This document shows, piece by piece, positions 16,470 through 25,501 of a stretch of 64,000 nucleotides of DNA (position 1 is its first letter; each line of letters opens with the position of its first letter). Origin of the DNA: Bacillota bacterium (GTDB lineage Bacteria > Bacillota > Clostridia > Oscillospirales > Ruminococcaceae); assembly GCA_023457355.1 (NCBI GenBank), contig JAEWLW010000065.1, positions 1 to 64,000 of the forward strand. The letters are read 5' to 3'. The notes under the pieces were generated by a model, which saw only the letters and a program-made list of their open reading frames with translations, had not been told where the DNA came from and made no database searches. The position numbers and the translations under genes were made by a program.

Positions 16470-17852
16470 TCACCCCTCTTGCTTTTTGGGCAGATACTTC
16501 TCAATATATTCCGGCTTGATGCGCTTTAATTCGCCGACAGGCAGAATAGAAAGCAGCTCCCAGCCGAGGTTCAACGTCTCTTCAACGGTACGGTTGGTCT
16601 CATAGCCCTGTGAGACATAGCGCCGCTCAAACTCGTCGGCAAATCGGGCGTACAGCTTGTCGGTTTCGGTCAGCGCGGCCTCACCCAGAATAGTCATCAG
16701 CTCCTTGGCGTCCTTGCCGCGGGCATAGGCCGCAAACAGCTGGTTCATGGTGTTGGCGTGGTCCTCACGGGTCTTGCCGACGCCGACACCCTTATCTTTC
16801 AAACGCGACAGAGAGGGCAGGACGTCGATCGGCGGGGTCAGACCCTTGCGGTAAAGCTCGCGCGAGATGATGATCTGGCCCTCGGTGATATAGCCGGTGA
16901 GGTCGGGGATCGGGTGGGTCTTATCGTCTTCCGGCATTGAAAGAATCGGAATCATCGTAATGGAGCCCTTTTTGCCCAGCAGACGGCCGGCGCGTTCATA
17001 CATGGTTGCAAGGTCGGTGTAAAGATAGCCGGGATAACCGCGACGCCCGGGAACCTCTTTACGCGCGGCAGAAACCTCGCGCAGCGCCTCGCAATAGTTT
17101 GTAATATCGGTGATGATGACCAACACCTGCATATCCAGCTCAAACGCCAGATATTCCGCGGCAGTCAGCGCCATACGCGGTGTGGAAATACGCTCGATGG
17201 CCGGGTCGTTCGCAAGGTTCAGGAACAGCACCGAGCGCTCGATAGCACCGGTTTTGGTAAAGTCGGAGATGAAGAAATCGGCCTCTTCAAATGTGATGCC
17301 GACAGCGGCGAACACAACCGCAAACTTACTGTCGCCGCCCAGCACCTTGGCCTGACGTGCAATCTGCGCCGCAAGGTTGGCGTGCGGCAAACCCGAGCCG
17401 GAAAAGATGGGCAGCTTCTGCCCGCGAACAAGGGTGTTGAGGCCGTCAATGGCCGAAACACCGGTCTGAATAAATTCCGACGGGTAGTCACGGGCGGCGG
17501 GGTTCATCGGCGTACCGTTGATATCCATGCGCTTGTCGGGCATAATCTCGGGGCCGCCGTCGGTGGGGTTGCCAAGGCCGTCGAAGATGCGCCCAAGCAT
17601 TTCCGGCGCGACGCCCAGCTCAATGGCATGCCCTAAAAAACGCACCTTTGACTGAGCCAGGTTGATGCCCGCCGAAGACTCAAACAGCTGAACCAGCGCG
17701 TTGCTGCCGTTCATTTCAAGCACGCGGCAGCGGCGCACCTCGCCGTTTTGCAGTTCAATTTCGCCCAGCTCGTTATAGGCGACGTTGTCGACATCCTTAA
17801 CCAGCATCAAAGGTCCGGCGACCTCCTGTATGGTACGGTATTCCTTTATCAT
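16470..17852 (-). CDS. V-type ATP synthase subunit B
   Basis: A 460-residue non-catalytic nucleotide-binding subunit of the V1 head. LPIFSGSGLPHANLAAQIARQA (from about residue 148, quoted in part) replaces a true Walker A, as expected for subunit B. SMPEDDKTHPIPDLTGYITEGQ-type sequence near residue 310 is also typical. Its ATG overlaps the subunit A stop by four bases, so the two are coupled, giving the 3:3 stoichiometry of the head. Frame intact and length normal. Confidence 0.96.
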   Translation of the reverse strand: MIKEYRTIQEVAGPLMLVKDVDNVAYNELGEIELQNGEVRRCRVLEMNGSNALVQLFESSAGINLAQSKVRFLGHAIELGVAPEMLGRIFDGLGNPTDGGPEIMPDKRMDINGTPMNPAARDYPSEFIQTGVSAIDGLNTLVRGQKLPIFSGSGLPHANLAAQIARQAKVLGGDSKFAVVFAAVGITFEEADFFISDFTKTGAIERSVLFLNLANDPAIERISTPRMALTAAEYLAFELDMQVLVIITDITNYCEALREVSAARKEVPGRRGYPGYLYTDLATMYERAGRLLGKKGSITMIPILSMPEDDKTHPIPDLTGYITEGQIIISRELYRKGLTPPIDVLPSLSRLKDKGVGVGKTREDHANTMNQLFAAYARGKDAKELMTILGEAALTETDKLYARFADEFERRYVSQGYETNRTVEETLNLGWELLSILPVGELKRIKPEYIEKYLPKKQEG

Positions 17853-19627
17853 GCTTTTGCACCTCCCGCAGCAGCCTCAAGCTGAGAAATCATTTCGCGC
17901 GATATGTCGGCGTAAGTGTCGACATATTCCTCGGCCGCCACGTCCTTTGCGCGGCCGATGCGGTCTCTCGCGGGAATTGCGAATACCGCTTTCATGGCTG
18001 CGCCGTTATCCATCGCCTTTTTGGCGGTGTGGTAATAGCTGAGGATCAGGGCCAGCAGACGGTACTGCTTGTCGATGGAACAATAGGAATCGGTATCGCT
18101 CATGGCGTTCTGCTGTAAGAAATCCTCGCGCAGCATCTGGGAGGCCTCCATGACCAGACGGTCGGCGGGCGACAGCGAATCGATACCGACCAGCTTGACG
18201 ATTTCCTCAAGCTCGCTTTCCTGCTGCAAAAGGTTCATCGCCTCGTGCCGCTGCGAAACGAAATCGGCGCCGATGTTCTCATCATACCAGCTCTTTAAGC
18301 GGTCAAAGTAAAGCGAATAGGACGTCAGCCAGTTGATGGCCGGGAAGTGACGGCGGTAAGCCAGCCCGGCATCCAGGCCCCAGAACACCTTCACGATGCG
18401 CAGCGTCGCCTGGCTGACAGGCTCTGAAATATCGCCGCCGGGGGGCGAAACCGCACCGATGGCGGAAAGTGCCGCCTCGCGCTCGTCGCTGCCAAGGCAG
18501 ACCACACGGCCGGCGCGCTCGTAGAACTGCGCCAGACGGGACGCCAGATAGGCGGGGTAACCTTCCTCGCCGGGCATCTCTTCAAGACGGCCGGACATCT
18601 CGCGCAGCGCCTCCGCCCAGCGGGAGGTGGAGTCGGCGATAACCGCAACCGCATAGCCCATGTCGCGGTAATATTCCGCGATGGTGATGCCGGTGTAAAC
18701 GCTGGCCTCACGGGCCGCAACGGGCATGTCGGAGGTGTTGGCGATCAGCACGGTACGCTGCATCAGGCTTTCGCCGGTACGCGGGTCAACAAGTTCCGGG
18801 AATTCGCGCAAAACGTCGGTCATTTCGTTGCCGCGTTCACCGCAGCCGATATAAATAACGATATCGACATCGGACCATTTGGCCAGCTGGTGCTGGGTGA
18901 CGGTTTTACCCGAACCGAACGGGCCGGGAATGGCCGCGGTGCCGCCCTTTGCGATCGGGAAGAAAGTATCGACCGTTCTCTGGCCGGTAATCATCGGGAT
19001 ATCAGGTGACAGCTTCTTTTTATAGGGGCGCTCAACACGAACCGGCCAGCGCTGGAGCATTGAAAGCTCTTTTAAAGAGCCGTCCGCCAGCTTGACGGTG
19101 GCGATTGTTTCATCAACGGTGAAGCTGCCGCTTTTAATATCGACAATTTCGCCCGAGACGCCGTGCGGCACCATCACCCTGTGCTTGACGACGATGGTCT
19201 CATCCACGGTGCCCAGGATGTCGCCGGTGATAACCTGATCGCCGACCTTGGCGACCGGCGTAAATTCCCACTTTTTATCGTGGTCAATGGGCTTAACCTC
19301 AATGCCGCGGGTCAGCAGGTTGCCCGCAATTTCGCGGATCGCTTCCAGCGGGCGCTGAATGCCGTCGTATATGGTCGTAATAAGGCCGGGGGCCAGCTCG
19401 ACCGAAAGGGGCGCACCGGTGGTCTCCACCTTAGCACCGGGCGCAATGCCGGAAGTTTCTTCATAAACCTGTATCGAAGCCGCATCGCCGCGCATCTCGA
19501 TGATCTCACCGATCAGGCGCTGCTCGCCGACGCGCACCACGTCGAACATGTTGGCCTCGGCAAGGCCCTCGGCGACGACAAGCGGGCCTGCGACCTTTAT
19601 AATCTTTCCTGTACTGCTATTGCTCAT
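17849..19627 (-). CDS. V-type ATP synthase catalytic subunit A
   Basis: A 592-residue catalytic subunit. The Walker A loop GPFGSGKT lies at residues 235-242. The non-homologous insert that separates V-type A from F-type beta is present at about residues 120-185, and GCGERGNEMTDVL follows near 260. It hydrolyses or makes ATP at the A/B interface. It lies downstream of subunit F with a 35-base gap containing an AAGGTTG site. Full length with no missing motif. Confidence 0.97.
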   Translation of the reverse strand: MSNSSTGKIIKVAGPLVVAEGLAEANMFDVVRVGEQRLIGEIIEMRGDAASIQVYEETSGIAPGAKVETTGAPLSVELAPGLITTIYDGIQRPLEAIREIAGNLLTRGIEVKPIDHDKKWEFTPVAKVGDQVITGDILGTVDETIVVKHRVMVPHGVSGEIVDIKSGSFTVDETIATVKLADGSLKELSMLQRWPVRVERPYKKKLSPDIPMITGQRTVDTFFPIAKGGTAAIPGPFGSGKTVTQHQLAKWSDVDIVIYIGCGERGNEMTDVLREFPELVDPRTGESLMQRTVLIANTSDMPVAAREASVYTGITIAEYYRDMGYAVAVIADSTSRWAEALREMSGRLEEMPGEEGYPAYLASRLAQFYERAGRVVCLGSDEREAALSAIGAVSPPGGDISEPVSQATLRIVKVFWGLDAGLAYRRHFPAINWLTSYSLYFDRLKSWYDENIGADFVSQRHEAMNLLQQESELEEIVKLVGIDSLSPADRLVMEASQMLREDFLQQNAMSDTDSYCSIDKQYRLLALILSYYHTAKKAMDNGAAMKAVFAIPARDRIGRAKDVAAEEYVDTYADISREMISQLEAAAGGAKA

Positions 19628-19662
19628 TATTCAACCTTCCTTCTGTCTGGGGTTGGGACTGT

Positions 19663-19986
19663 TTATTCCTCGGGATCCCTCAGAATATCGGCGCCGACGG
19701 CGCGTTCAACCGCTTTGTGTAATTCTGTATCGCCGATTCCGAGAACGCCGTCCTTTGAAGGGATGGGGATGACCGCCGTCTGGGGCCAATCCAGATAAGC
19801 CGCGATGTCCTCCGGGATCTTGGCGGCGAGCTGCTCAGTGATATAGATAACGGCGTGCTGGCTTTTGGCCAAGCTATGCAGCGCCTCGGCGGCTTCATGG
19901 GCCGTTTCCGCTGTTGCAACGGTAAGGCCCAAGGCCCGAAAACCCAGAACGCTTTGTCTGTCTCCGATTACCGCTGCCTTATACAT
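19663..19986 (-). CDS. V-type ATP synthase subunit F
   Basis: A 107-residue central-stalk subunit. The N-terminus KAAVIGDRQSVLGFRALGL (residues 3-21) and VIYITEQLA (near residue 50) are family hallmarks of its Rossmann-like fold. Its start overlaps the subunit C stop by eight bases. Acts with D in the rotor. Confidence 0.93.
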   Translation of the reverse strand: MYKAAVIGDRQSVLGFRALGLTVATAETAHEAAEALHSLAKSQHAVIYITEQLAAKIPEDIAAYLDWPQTAVIPIPSKDGVLGIGDTELHKAVERAVGADILRDPEE

Positions 19987-20983
19987 AGCTCATCCTCAGC
20001 CTTTCTGTAATTCTCTCCTCGCTTAAGCCCGAGGCACGCCCCGACATCACGGTGCGCACCGCCACCAGCTGCGACTCAAACGCCAGCAAATATGAAATGA
20101 CGGTCGCTTCGCCAAACGGAATAAGCCGGGAGGCGCGGATATACTCAATCAGTGTGTTGTCGCAGGCCATATCCAGCGCGGCAAGTGCCAACCCGCCGGA
20201 AAGCGCTTCGGCCGCGGTTTCGGCTGCGGCGGTGAGTGCCCCAAAGCCAAATAGGCTGCGCAAAAGCTCCGGTGTAATCTCACGCACCTGCGCGCAGGCG
20301 ACGTTTCCGCCCGGAAAAATCGCGCGCTGCAGATAGTCGAACCCCTTCTTGCTCAGCGCCGCGCGTGTGAGCACCCGGAGATTGCCCAAATCAATCCACA
20401 GGCGGACATACCCCAAAAGGAATGTGCTTTCGGCGGCCTGGGCTAAGGTAAGCATCTGCGCTGCGAGCGCGCCGTCGAGCAACAGGTCGGCAAGCTGCGG
20501 GTCACCGGTGCGGGCCAGCAGGTCGGCGGCTTCCTGTACGGCGGCGGCCATGATCGGATGCATATGGCTAAAATCCTTGTCGTTATACATACCAATCAGC
20601 ACGGTCGGGGCAATGGTTCCGGCGTCGCTTAAAAGGCGTTTACCGTCCAAGCCCTGCGCCGTGGCCTTAATCAGCGTTTTTAAATTGTGGTAATCATATT
20701 TTAAACGAAATAAATCGACGACGCCTGCATCCGGCACATAACGGTAGATCAGGTCGAACAGCGCTTTGCGCTGAGACGATATCTCCTGCTCAAGCGCGAT
20801 AGAATCATGGGCGTCAAAAGCGTTCCAACCCTTCTCGGTTAAAAGCTTGACGGCATCCTCATCGGTTCGTACCGCAACAAGGCGGGTGAGGTCTTCTTTT
20901 GAAAACATATTCTTCTCCAACGCTTTCAAAAGGGTGCTTAGGTAGACGTAATCGGTATCGGGCGACTTTGGCAATACGCTCAC
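19979..20983 (-). CDS. V-type ATP synthase subunit C
   Basis: A 334-residue subunit of the C/AC39 (d) family that sits on the membrane ring and joins it to the central stalk. DYVYLSTLLKALEKNMFSKEDL near the N-terminus and LRVLTRAALSKKGFDYL near residue 215 (quoted in part) are typical. Mostly alpha-helical, no membrane segment. Four-base overlap with the subunit E stop. Confidence 0.92.
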   Translation of the reverse strand: MSVLPKSPDTDYVYLSTLLKALEKNMFSKEDLTRLVAVRTDEDAVKLLTEKGWNAFDAHDSIALEQEISSQRKALFDLIYRYVPDAGVVDLFRLKYDYHNLKTLIKATAQGLDGKRLLSDAGTIAPTVLIGMYNDKDFSHMHPIMAAAVQEAADLLARTGDPQLADLLLDGALAAQMLTLAQAAESTFLLGYVRLWIDLGNLRVLTRAALSKKGFDYLQRAIFPGGNVACAQVREITPELLRSLFGFGALTAAAETAAEALSGGLALAALDMACDNTLIEYIRASRLIPFGEATVISYLLAFESQLVAVRTVMSGRASGLSEERITERLRMSYV

Positions 20984-21573
20984 GCTCCTTCCGGGAACAG
21001 CGCTGAAGACACCTCAGGGGCAATCTTTTCCGAAACCATGCGCACCAGAACATCCAGCGCACAGTTATATTCAATTTTACCGCGCCGGATAATTAACCCG
21101 CCAACAATGGTCGCCGTATCTGCGGCAAGCGTGGCCTTACCGTTCAGCGCTTCGGCCAACGCCTGCCCGTGAGCGGCGCGATCCCTGGCGTTGAGCAGCA
21201 CTTCGCCGTCCTGTCCGTCGGCCAGCACTTCGCCTGCCAGCTTAATCAAAAGCTTGCGGTACTCCGCTTCCGGCAACGAGAGCAATCGTTCCTGCGCCAG
21301 TTTAAAGGTACTTCCAACCATCTGCTGCCGCGCGTTTGAAATCAGCTTCTTGCCCTCCAGCTCGGAGACAAGGCGTGCCTTTTCCTCAACATCGGTGCAG
21401 CGGGCGGCCGATTCTTTCAAAACCTTCTCTGCCTCGGCCTCAGCGCGCTTTTTGGAATCCGCCAGAATTTTGGCCGCGCTCTGCTCGGCGTCGGCAATGA
21501 TGGCGTCGGCCTTTAGCTTCGCGTCGGTTAGTATCTTATTGGAAATGTTTTCGAGTCCGTTCATAATAATCAT
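20980..21573 (-). CDS. V-type ATP synthase subunit E
   Basis: A 197-residue peripheral-stalk subunit. A long Ala/Lys/Glu-rich helix (about residues 5-90) pairs with the G/H subunit as a stator coiled coil, followed by a globular C-terminal domain with GGLIIRRGKIEYNCALDVL (about residues 159-177), the family signature. It starts three bases after subunit K. Confidence 0.93.
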   Translation of the reverse strand: MIIMNGLENISNKILTDAKLKADAIIADAEQSAAKILADSKKRAEAEAEKVLKESAARCTDVEEKARLVSELEGKKLISNARQQMVGSTFKLAQERLLSLPEAEYRKLLIKLAGEVLADGQDGEVLLNARDRAAHGQALAEALNGKATLAADTATIVGGLIIRRGKIEYNCALDVLVRMVSEKIAPEVSSALFPEGA

Positions 21574-21576
21574 TCC

Positions 21577-22068
21577 TTACAGCGGCAGAGTAGGAATTGT
21601 GCTGACGATAATAAACGAAATAAGAACAGCGAAAACGGCATAAGTTTCAACCATGCCGGCGGCGATAACACCCTTCATCGATTCCTCAGGCTTTGAGGCG
21701 ACAATGCCCATGGCCGCTGCGGAAACACGGCCCTGCGCGATAGCCGAGAAGTAACCGGCAATCGCAATCGGAAGCGCACCGCAAAAATAACCGATGCCCT
21801 GGCCGATGGTAAGCGTACCGCCTGTCACCGGCGCAGCGGTGAGAATCATAAATGAAATCAGCAAGCCGTAGATGCCCTGTGTACCGGGCAGCGCCTGCAG
21901 CAGCAGCACACGGCCAAATTTTTCAGGAGAAACCGAGACAATGCCTGTTCCGGCCTCACCCGCAATGCCCATGCCCTTAGCCGAACCGGAACCTGCAAGA
22001 CCCACTGCGAGCGCCGCGCCGAGCAGCGCAAAGAAATAGCCTGAGAAAAGATTGGTGACGAATTCCAT
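21577..22068 (-). CDS. V-type ATP synthase subunit K (proteolipid ring), probable Na+ type
   Basis: A 163-residue duplicated proteolipid with four membrane helices, the c-ring subunit that carries ions. The essential Glu is residue 141 (VETYAVF). Residues L60, T63 and Q64 (in QALPGTQGIYG) and Q112 (in AIAQG) match the Na+ ligands known in Enterococcus hirae NtpK (Leu61, Thr64, Gln65, Gln110, Glu139). This suggests Na+ rather than H+ coupling. The first half lacks the second carboxylate, as in NtpK. It lies four bases after subunit I. Confidence 0.95.
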   Translation of the reverse strand: MEFVTNLFSGYFFALLGAALAVGLAGSGSAKGMGIAGEAGTGIVSVSPEKFGRVLLLQALPGTQGIYGLLISFMILTAAPVTGGTLTIGQGIGYFCGALPIAIAGYFSAIAQGRVSAAAMGIVASKPEESMKGVIAAGMVETYAVFAVLISFIIVSTIPTLPL

Positions 22069-22072
22069 ATTG

Positions 22073-24022
22073 TTAGTCCTCCTTGATGATTGTTACATAA
22101 TTTGTATTATTGACAAGCGGTCGAAACGCACGCCCGCCGCCTTCAAAGAACTTGCCAAAAAACTCAATATACTGCAATCTGCTGGTGTGAACATAGGCGC
22201 CCAGCAAATTGATAGCAAGGTTAAAGGTGTGCCCCAGAATAAAGACAACGATAAACAGCAGCAGCCCGAAAAATCCGTTGCCGCCCATGGCGCCAAGCTG
22301 ATTCATAACCTGGCCGATAACAGCGCCCGAAAGGCCGAGCGCCATGATGCGCGCATAGGACAGAACATCCGAGAGATAACTGGTTATGCCATAAAGAGAG
22401 CCCAATCCGCCGGTTATTTTGCCAAAGAAGGTCGGGCTGTTGCGCCCGCCTGTCAACAGCAGCAAAAGCGCACCCGCAATTATAACATATAAACCGACCG
22501 GTAAATTTAATACATAAAGGCCAATGCCCGCAAACACCAAATACCATGAGCCAATATCGAAGACGGCGTCAAGCAAGTGGCCCTGGCGAATCATGCGGTA
22601 GGCCGCAAGCGCCATACCGAGGATGATATGCACCCCGCCCAGTGCCAGCGAAAAGGCCAGCATCTTCATCGGCTCGGTCAGCGGATTGAACCACAGCGGC
22701 CGGACGGAGACGGTTTTTCCTAAAAAGGTTCTGCTAAACACTGTGACGGCATCTGAGAAAAGACCGCCGAAAAGCAATCCGGCAATAAACGTCATGACAC
22801 CGCAATACATAAACAAAGTGAGCGTCTTCTTCATACCGCCCCGGGGCTTCATCAGCTTCAGCGCCAGATAACACCCGACAAACATCAGGATACCATAGGC
22901 AGCATCCGCCATAATAAATCCAAAAAAGGCAATATAGAAAGGGAAAATAAACGGGTTGGGGTCAATAATACTGCCGTAGGCCGGTGTATCATACATCTCG
23001 GTGATGGGTTCCACCGGGCTTATCAGCGCTTTATTCTGCATCATAACCGGCGGGCTTTCATCATCCGAGGGTTCCTCAATCGAATAGGCGCAGCCCTGAC
23101 CTGAGAGCAGCCCTGCAATCGCCTTTTCAGCTTCGGCCGGCATCCAGCCCGCAAAATATGCGGTGTGCTGGGTCTGTGCGGTTGACGAAAGCAACTCATC
23201 CCGGGCCGCTTCCTGCGTGTAGGCATCCAGCGCCAGTTCCAGCGTTGGCAGTTGGTCGTAATAGGCGGCTATTTGCCGTTCATAGTCGGCCCTGGCTTCA
23301 TCCAGCGCGGCAATTTCCTTTTTCAGCGCCTCCATTTGTTCGCCCGCCGTCAAATCGGTCTCTTTAAAGTTTGCCGCCACAAACCCGGCACTTTTCAAGA
23401 TGCCCAGCGCGGCCGCTTCCTGTTCCCGGTGCACCGTCACAGCCAGATAGTGCTGTTCGTTGTCAGAAGCAATTTCTTCCGTCATACAGGCGGGCGCCTC
23501 GTCAGCCAGCCGGGTAAACAGCAGTGCGGTGTCAATAGCCGCAGGCATGGTTCCAATGAGAACAACGGTTTCTCGCGTAGCGGTAAAATTTAATGGCACG
23601 TCCAGCGGCTGCCATGGAGCCAACGCCGCAATCTGGGCGTGCAGCTTTGCCTGTGCCGCGCCTGTCTCCGCCAGCCGGCTTCCCAAATCATCCACCGCTT
23701 CAGCCGTCTTCCTGGCACCACTCAGTGTCGCCATATCAAAAAGCTGGCGCTCGGTTACCTCAGGGCGCGCAGCAAACAGCGGCGTCTTTTTGGCCGCACC
23801 TGAATTTTTCAGCAAGCGACAGGCAATTTCCAGAGTGCTGCGCACTTTGGCAGCTTGTGTGTTTTCTTCACTGATATATAATCTCCCGCCGGAGTCGACA
23901 ATCTGTTGCGCGGAGCAACGTTCCAGCTCGACACAGCCGAATCTGGTAAGCGCACGCAGAACCGCTCGTCGCGAATCGGCGGGGGCAATCACATACAGTC
24001 GCTTCATTTTTAAAATAGACAT
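22073..24022 (-). CDS. V-type ATP synthase subunit I (a-type stator)
   Basis: A 649-residue stator subunit with a cytoplasmic N-terminal half rich in coiled coil and a C-terminal half of about seven or eight membrane helices. The membrane part holds NPFIFPFYIAFFGFIMADAAYG (near residue 350) and the conserved Arg-containing SYARIMALGLSGAVIG (near residue 560). I chose ATG 24022 (MSILKMKRLYVI), which overlaps the upstream stop as TGATG, rather than the longer frame from 24100, because family members begin at this position. It forms the ion path with subunit K. Confidence 0.94.
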   Translation of the reverse strand: MSILKMKRLYVIAPADSRRAVLRALTRFGCVELERCSAQQIVDSGGRLYISEENTQAAKVRSTLEIACRLLKNSGAAKKTPLFAARPEVTERQLFDMATLSGARKTAEAVDDLGSRLAETGAAQAKLHAQIAALAPWQPLDVPLNFTATRETVVLIGTMPAAIDTALLFTRLADEAPACMTEEIASDNEQHYLAVTVHREQEAAALGILKSAGFVAANFKETDLTAGEQMEALKKEIAALDEARADYERQIAAYYDQLPTLELALDAYTQEAARDELLSSTAQTQHTAYFAGWMPAEAEKAIAGLLSGQGCAYSIEEPSDDESPPVMMQNKALISPVEPITEMYDTPAYGSIIDPNPFIFPFYIAFFGFIMADAAYGILMFVGCYLALKLMKPRGGMKKTLTLFMYCGVMTFIAGLLFGGLFSDAVTVFSRTFLGKTVSVRPLWFNPLTEPMKMLAFSLALGGVHIILGMALAAYRMIRQGHLLDAVFDIGSWYLVFAGIGLYVLNLPVGLYVIIAGALLLLLTGGRNSPTFFGKITGGLGSLYGITSYLSDVLSYARIMALGLSGAVIGQVMNQLGAMGGNGFFGLLLFIVVFILGHTFNLAINLLGAYVHTSRLQYIEFFGKFFEGGGRAFRPLVNNTNYVTIIKED

Positions 24023-24342
24023 CAGCCGACTACCCTTTCCATTACTATGGCGACTGCTTTGTCCATGCGGTTCTGGGCCTGTGCCTGTAGGGCCTCGCAT
24101 TGGCGGCGATATTCTGAGAGCTGCTTTCCAGCCATATCGTCTCCGCGTTGCTTGGCGCCAGCCAGCGCCTCAGCCGCTTGAGCGGCCACCTGTTTAAGCG
24201 CCATATCATATTCCTGCGCAGCCGTTCGCTGTGCATTCGAAATAATATCCCGCGCTTTTGCCTGCGCATCAGCTATGCACTGTTGCGCGGACTGTTCCGT
24301 CTCGGAGATTTGTTTAATTGCTTCCAAAGACAATCTTATCAC
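24022..24342 (-). CDS. V-type ATP synthase subunit G/H (stator coiled coil)
   Basis: A 106-residue almost wholly helical, Ala/Gln/Lys-rich protein, as expected for the G/H subunit that pairs with E in the peripheral stalk. It is the first gene of the operon, directly upstream of subunit I with a one-base stop/start overlap. Sequence conservation in this family is low, so the call rests on position, length and composition. Confidence 0.82.
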   Translation of the reverse strand: MIRLSLEAIKQISETEQSAQQCIADAQAKARDIISNAQRTAAQEYDMALKQVAAQAAEALAGAKQRGDDMAGKQLSEYRRQCEALQAQAQNRMDKAVAIVMERVVG

Positions 24343-24433
24343 CGTCCAGTCGTTAAGTAATATGAATGCGGCGCCCTCTGATGGCTTCGCGGTTGAAAGA
24401 AAAAGCCAAAAAAACGAGAGAATACCTGTATAT

Positions 24434-24462
24434 ATTGAACATCAATCTCATGAAAATGTCAA
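24434..24462 (-). promoter_or_regulatory. V-ATPase operon promoter
   Basis: On the minus strand a perfect TTGACA (24457-24462) is followed after 17 bases by TTCAAT (24434-24439), about 90 bases before the G/H start. Confidence 0.65.
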
Positions 24463-24869
24463 GACAATTTGAATCTATTAACAGAATTGTAAAAGGTATT
24501 TGCAGTCAAACAGAAATATTATGACGGATAGAAGGCGCGATTCCTGCAATATTGTGCAATAGGGCAAAAATCGGAGATTTTTTATTTACAAGATCATAGA
24601 AGTTAAATTTAAAACGATTTTTAGGACCCCTAATTGAAAATCACAATATAGTTGAAAATGCATAATATCATTATAAAAATATATACAAAACAACCTAGAC
24701 GTTTTGCATAGGCTTTTTCAACAAATGAGCGGAATATCGCTTTTGCCTGTATCCTGTAAAAAAATATAATATTTATTTCGTTAAAATTTTACAATTTAAA
24801 AATAAATTATATCGTTGAACTGTACCCCTAACGGTAACCACAGCTTTCTTTTAATAATGCTTACATGAT
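24463..24869. other. AT-rich spacer upstream of the V-ATPase promoter
   Basis: About 400 bases, very AT-rich, with poly-A/T runs. No ORF, RNA or repeat recognised. Confidence 0.5.
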
Positions 24870-24906
24870 AATCGGCCGGAAGCAGCATATACCGCTCCGG
24901 CCGATT
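24870..24906 (-). terminator. Hairpin after the SASP gene
   Basis: AATCGGCCGGA (24870-24880) pairs with TCCGGCCGATT (24896-24906), an 11-base stem. It lies about 55 bases after the SASP stop. The T-run is weak. Confidence 0.6.
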
Positions 24907-24961
24907 CAAGCCATTGCCCGCTATTGCAGGCTAATCGCATTGGTTGTTTCGCCGTTAAAGG

Positions 24962-25159
24962 TTACTTCATCGAGCTCTCGTAGGACTGGATCATTTTCTT
25001 GACCATCTGTCCGCCGACCGAGCCTGCCTGACGGGAGGTCAGATCGCCATTATAGCCCTGTTTGAGATTTACACCAACTTCGTTGGCAGCCTCCATCTTG
25101 AACTTGTTCATAGCTTCCTTAGCTTCGGGAACAACAATCTTGTTACTGGAATTAGCCAT
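24962..25159 (-). CDS. Alpha/beta-type small acid-soluble spore protein
   Basis: A 65-residue SASP that coats spore DNA and protects it from UV and heat, and is degraded by the GPR protease at germination. Features are KFKMEAANEVGVNL (about residues 20-33), which contains the GPR cleavage region, then GYNGDLTSRQAGSVGGQMVKKMI, the second DNA-binding part. I chose ATG 25159 because AAGGAG (25169-25174) is nine bases upstream; a GTG six bases earlier would be too close. Strong evidence that the organism forms spores. Monocistronic. Confidence 0.95.
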   Translation of the reverse strand: MANSSNKIVVPEAKEAMNKFKMEAANEVGVNLKQGYNGDLTSRQAGSVGGQMVKKMIQSYESSMK

Positions 25160-25501
25160 AATCACATTCTCCTTACAATAAAATTTGGTTTATTGTCTGA
25201 CTGGTGTTCAGAACGTTTGCGTTTGCAGTCATAGTTTTACCGACCAAAAATCAATTATGATTTCCAAATAATTCGCAATTTGGCGGAAAAAAATCACGGC
25301 CCGTTTTGCCAGCAAACCGCACAGCGATGTAAAGACAGTTTTGGCCGAAAAAGTATTTTCAAAATGTCCATAAATATGTTTTACGCACAAATGAACGCCA
25401 TTCCCACCCATAAATAAAGCGGCGCCGGGTCTGTGCCTAACAGCCCCAACACCGCTTAATTTATGTTGCGCCGGCCAGAACGTCCTGCCGGTTCATGCCG
25501 G
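25160..25501. other. Spacer between SASP and galE
   Basis: A 342-base AT-rich stretch holding the SASP promoter region, in which I could not place a convincing sigma-G box. The end near galE contains imperfect GC-rich inverted repeats (about 25405-25455) that may terminate galE. Confidence 0.4.

Noticed and set aside
24023..24100. 26-residue N-terminal extension of V-ATPase subunit I
   Set aside because: It overlaps the G/H gene, and family members begin at the M-x-I-x-K-M-K motif that starts at 24022.
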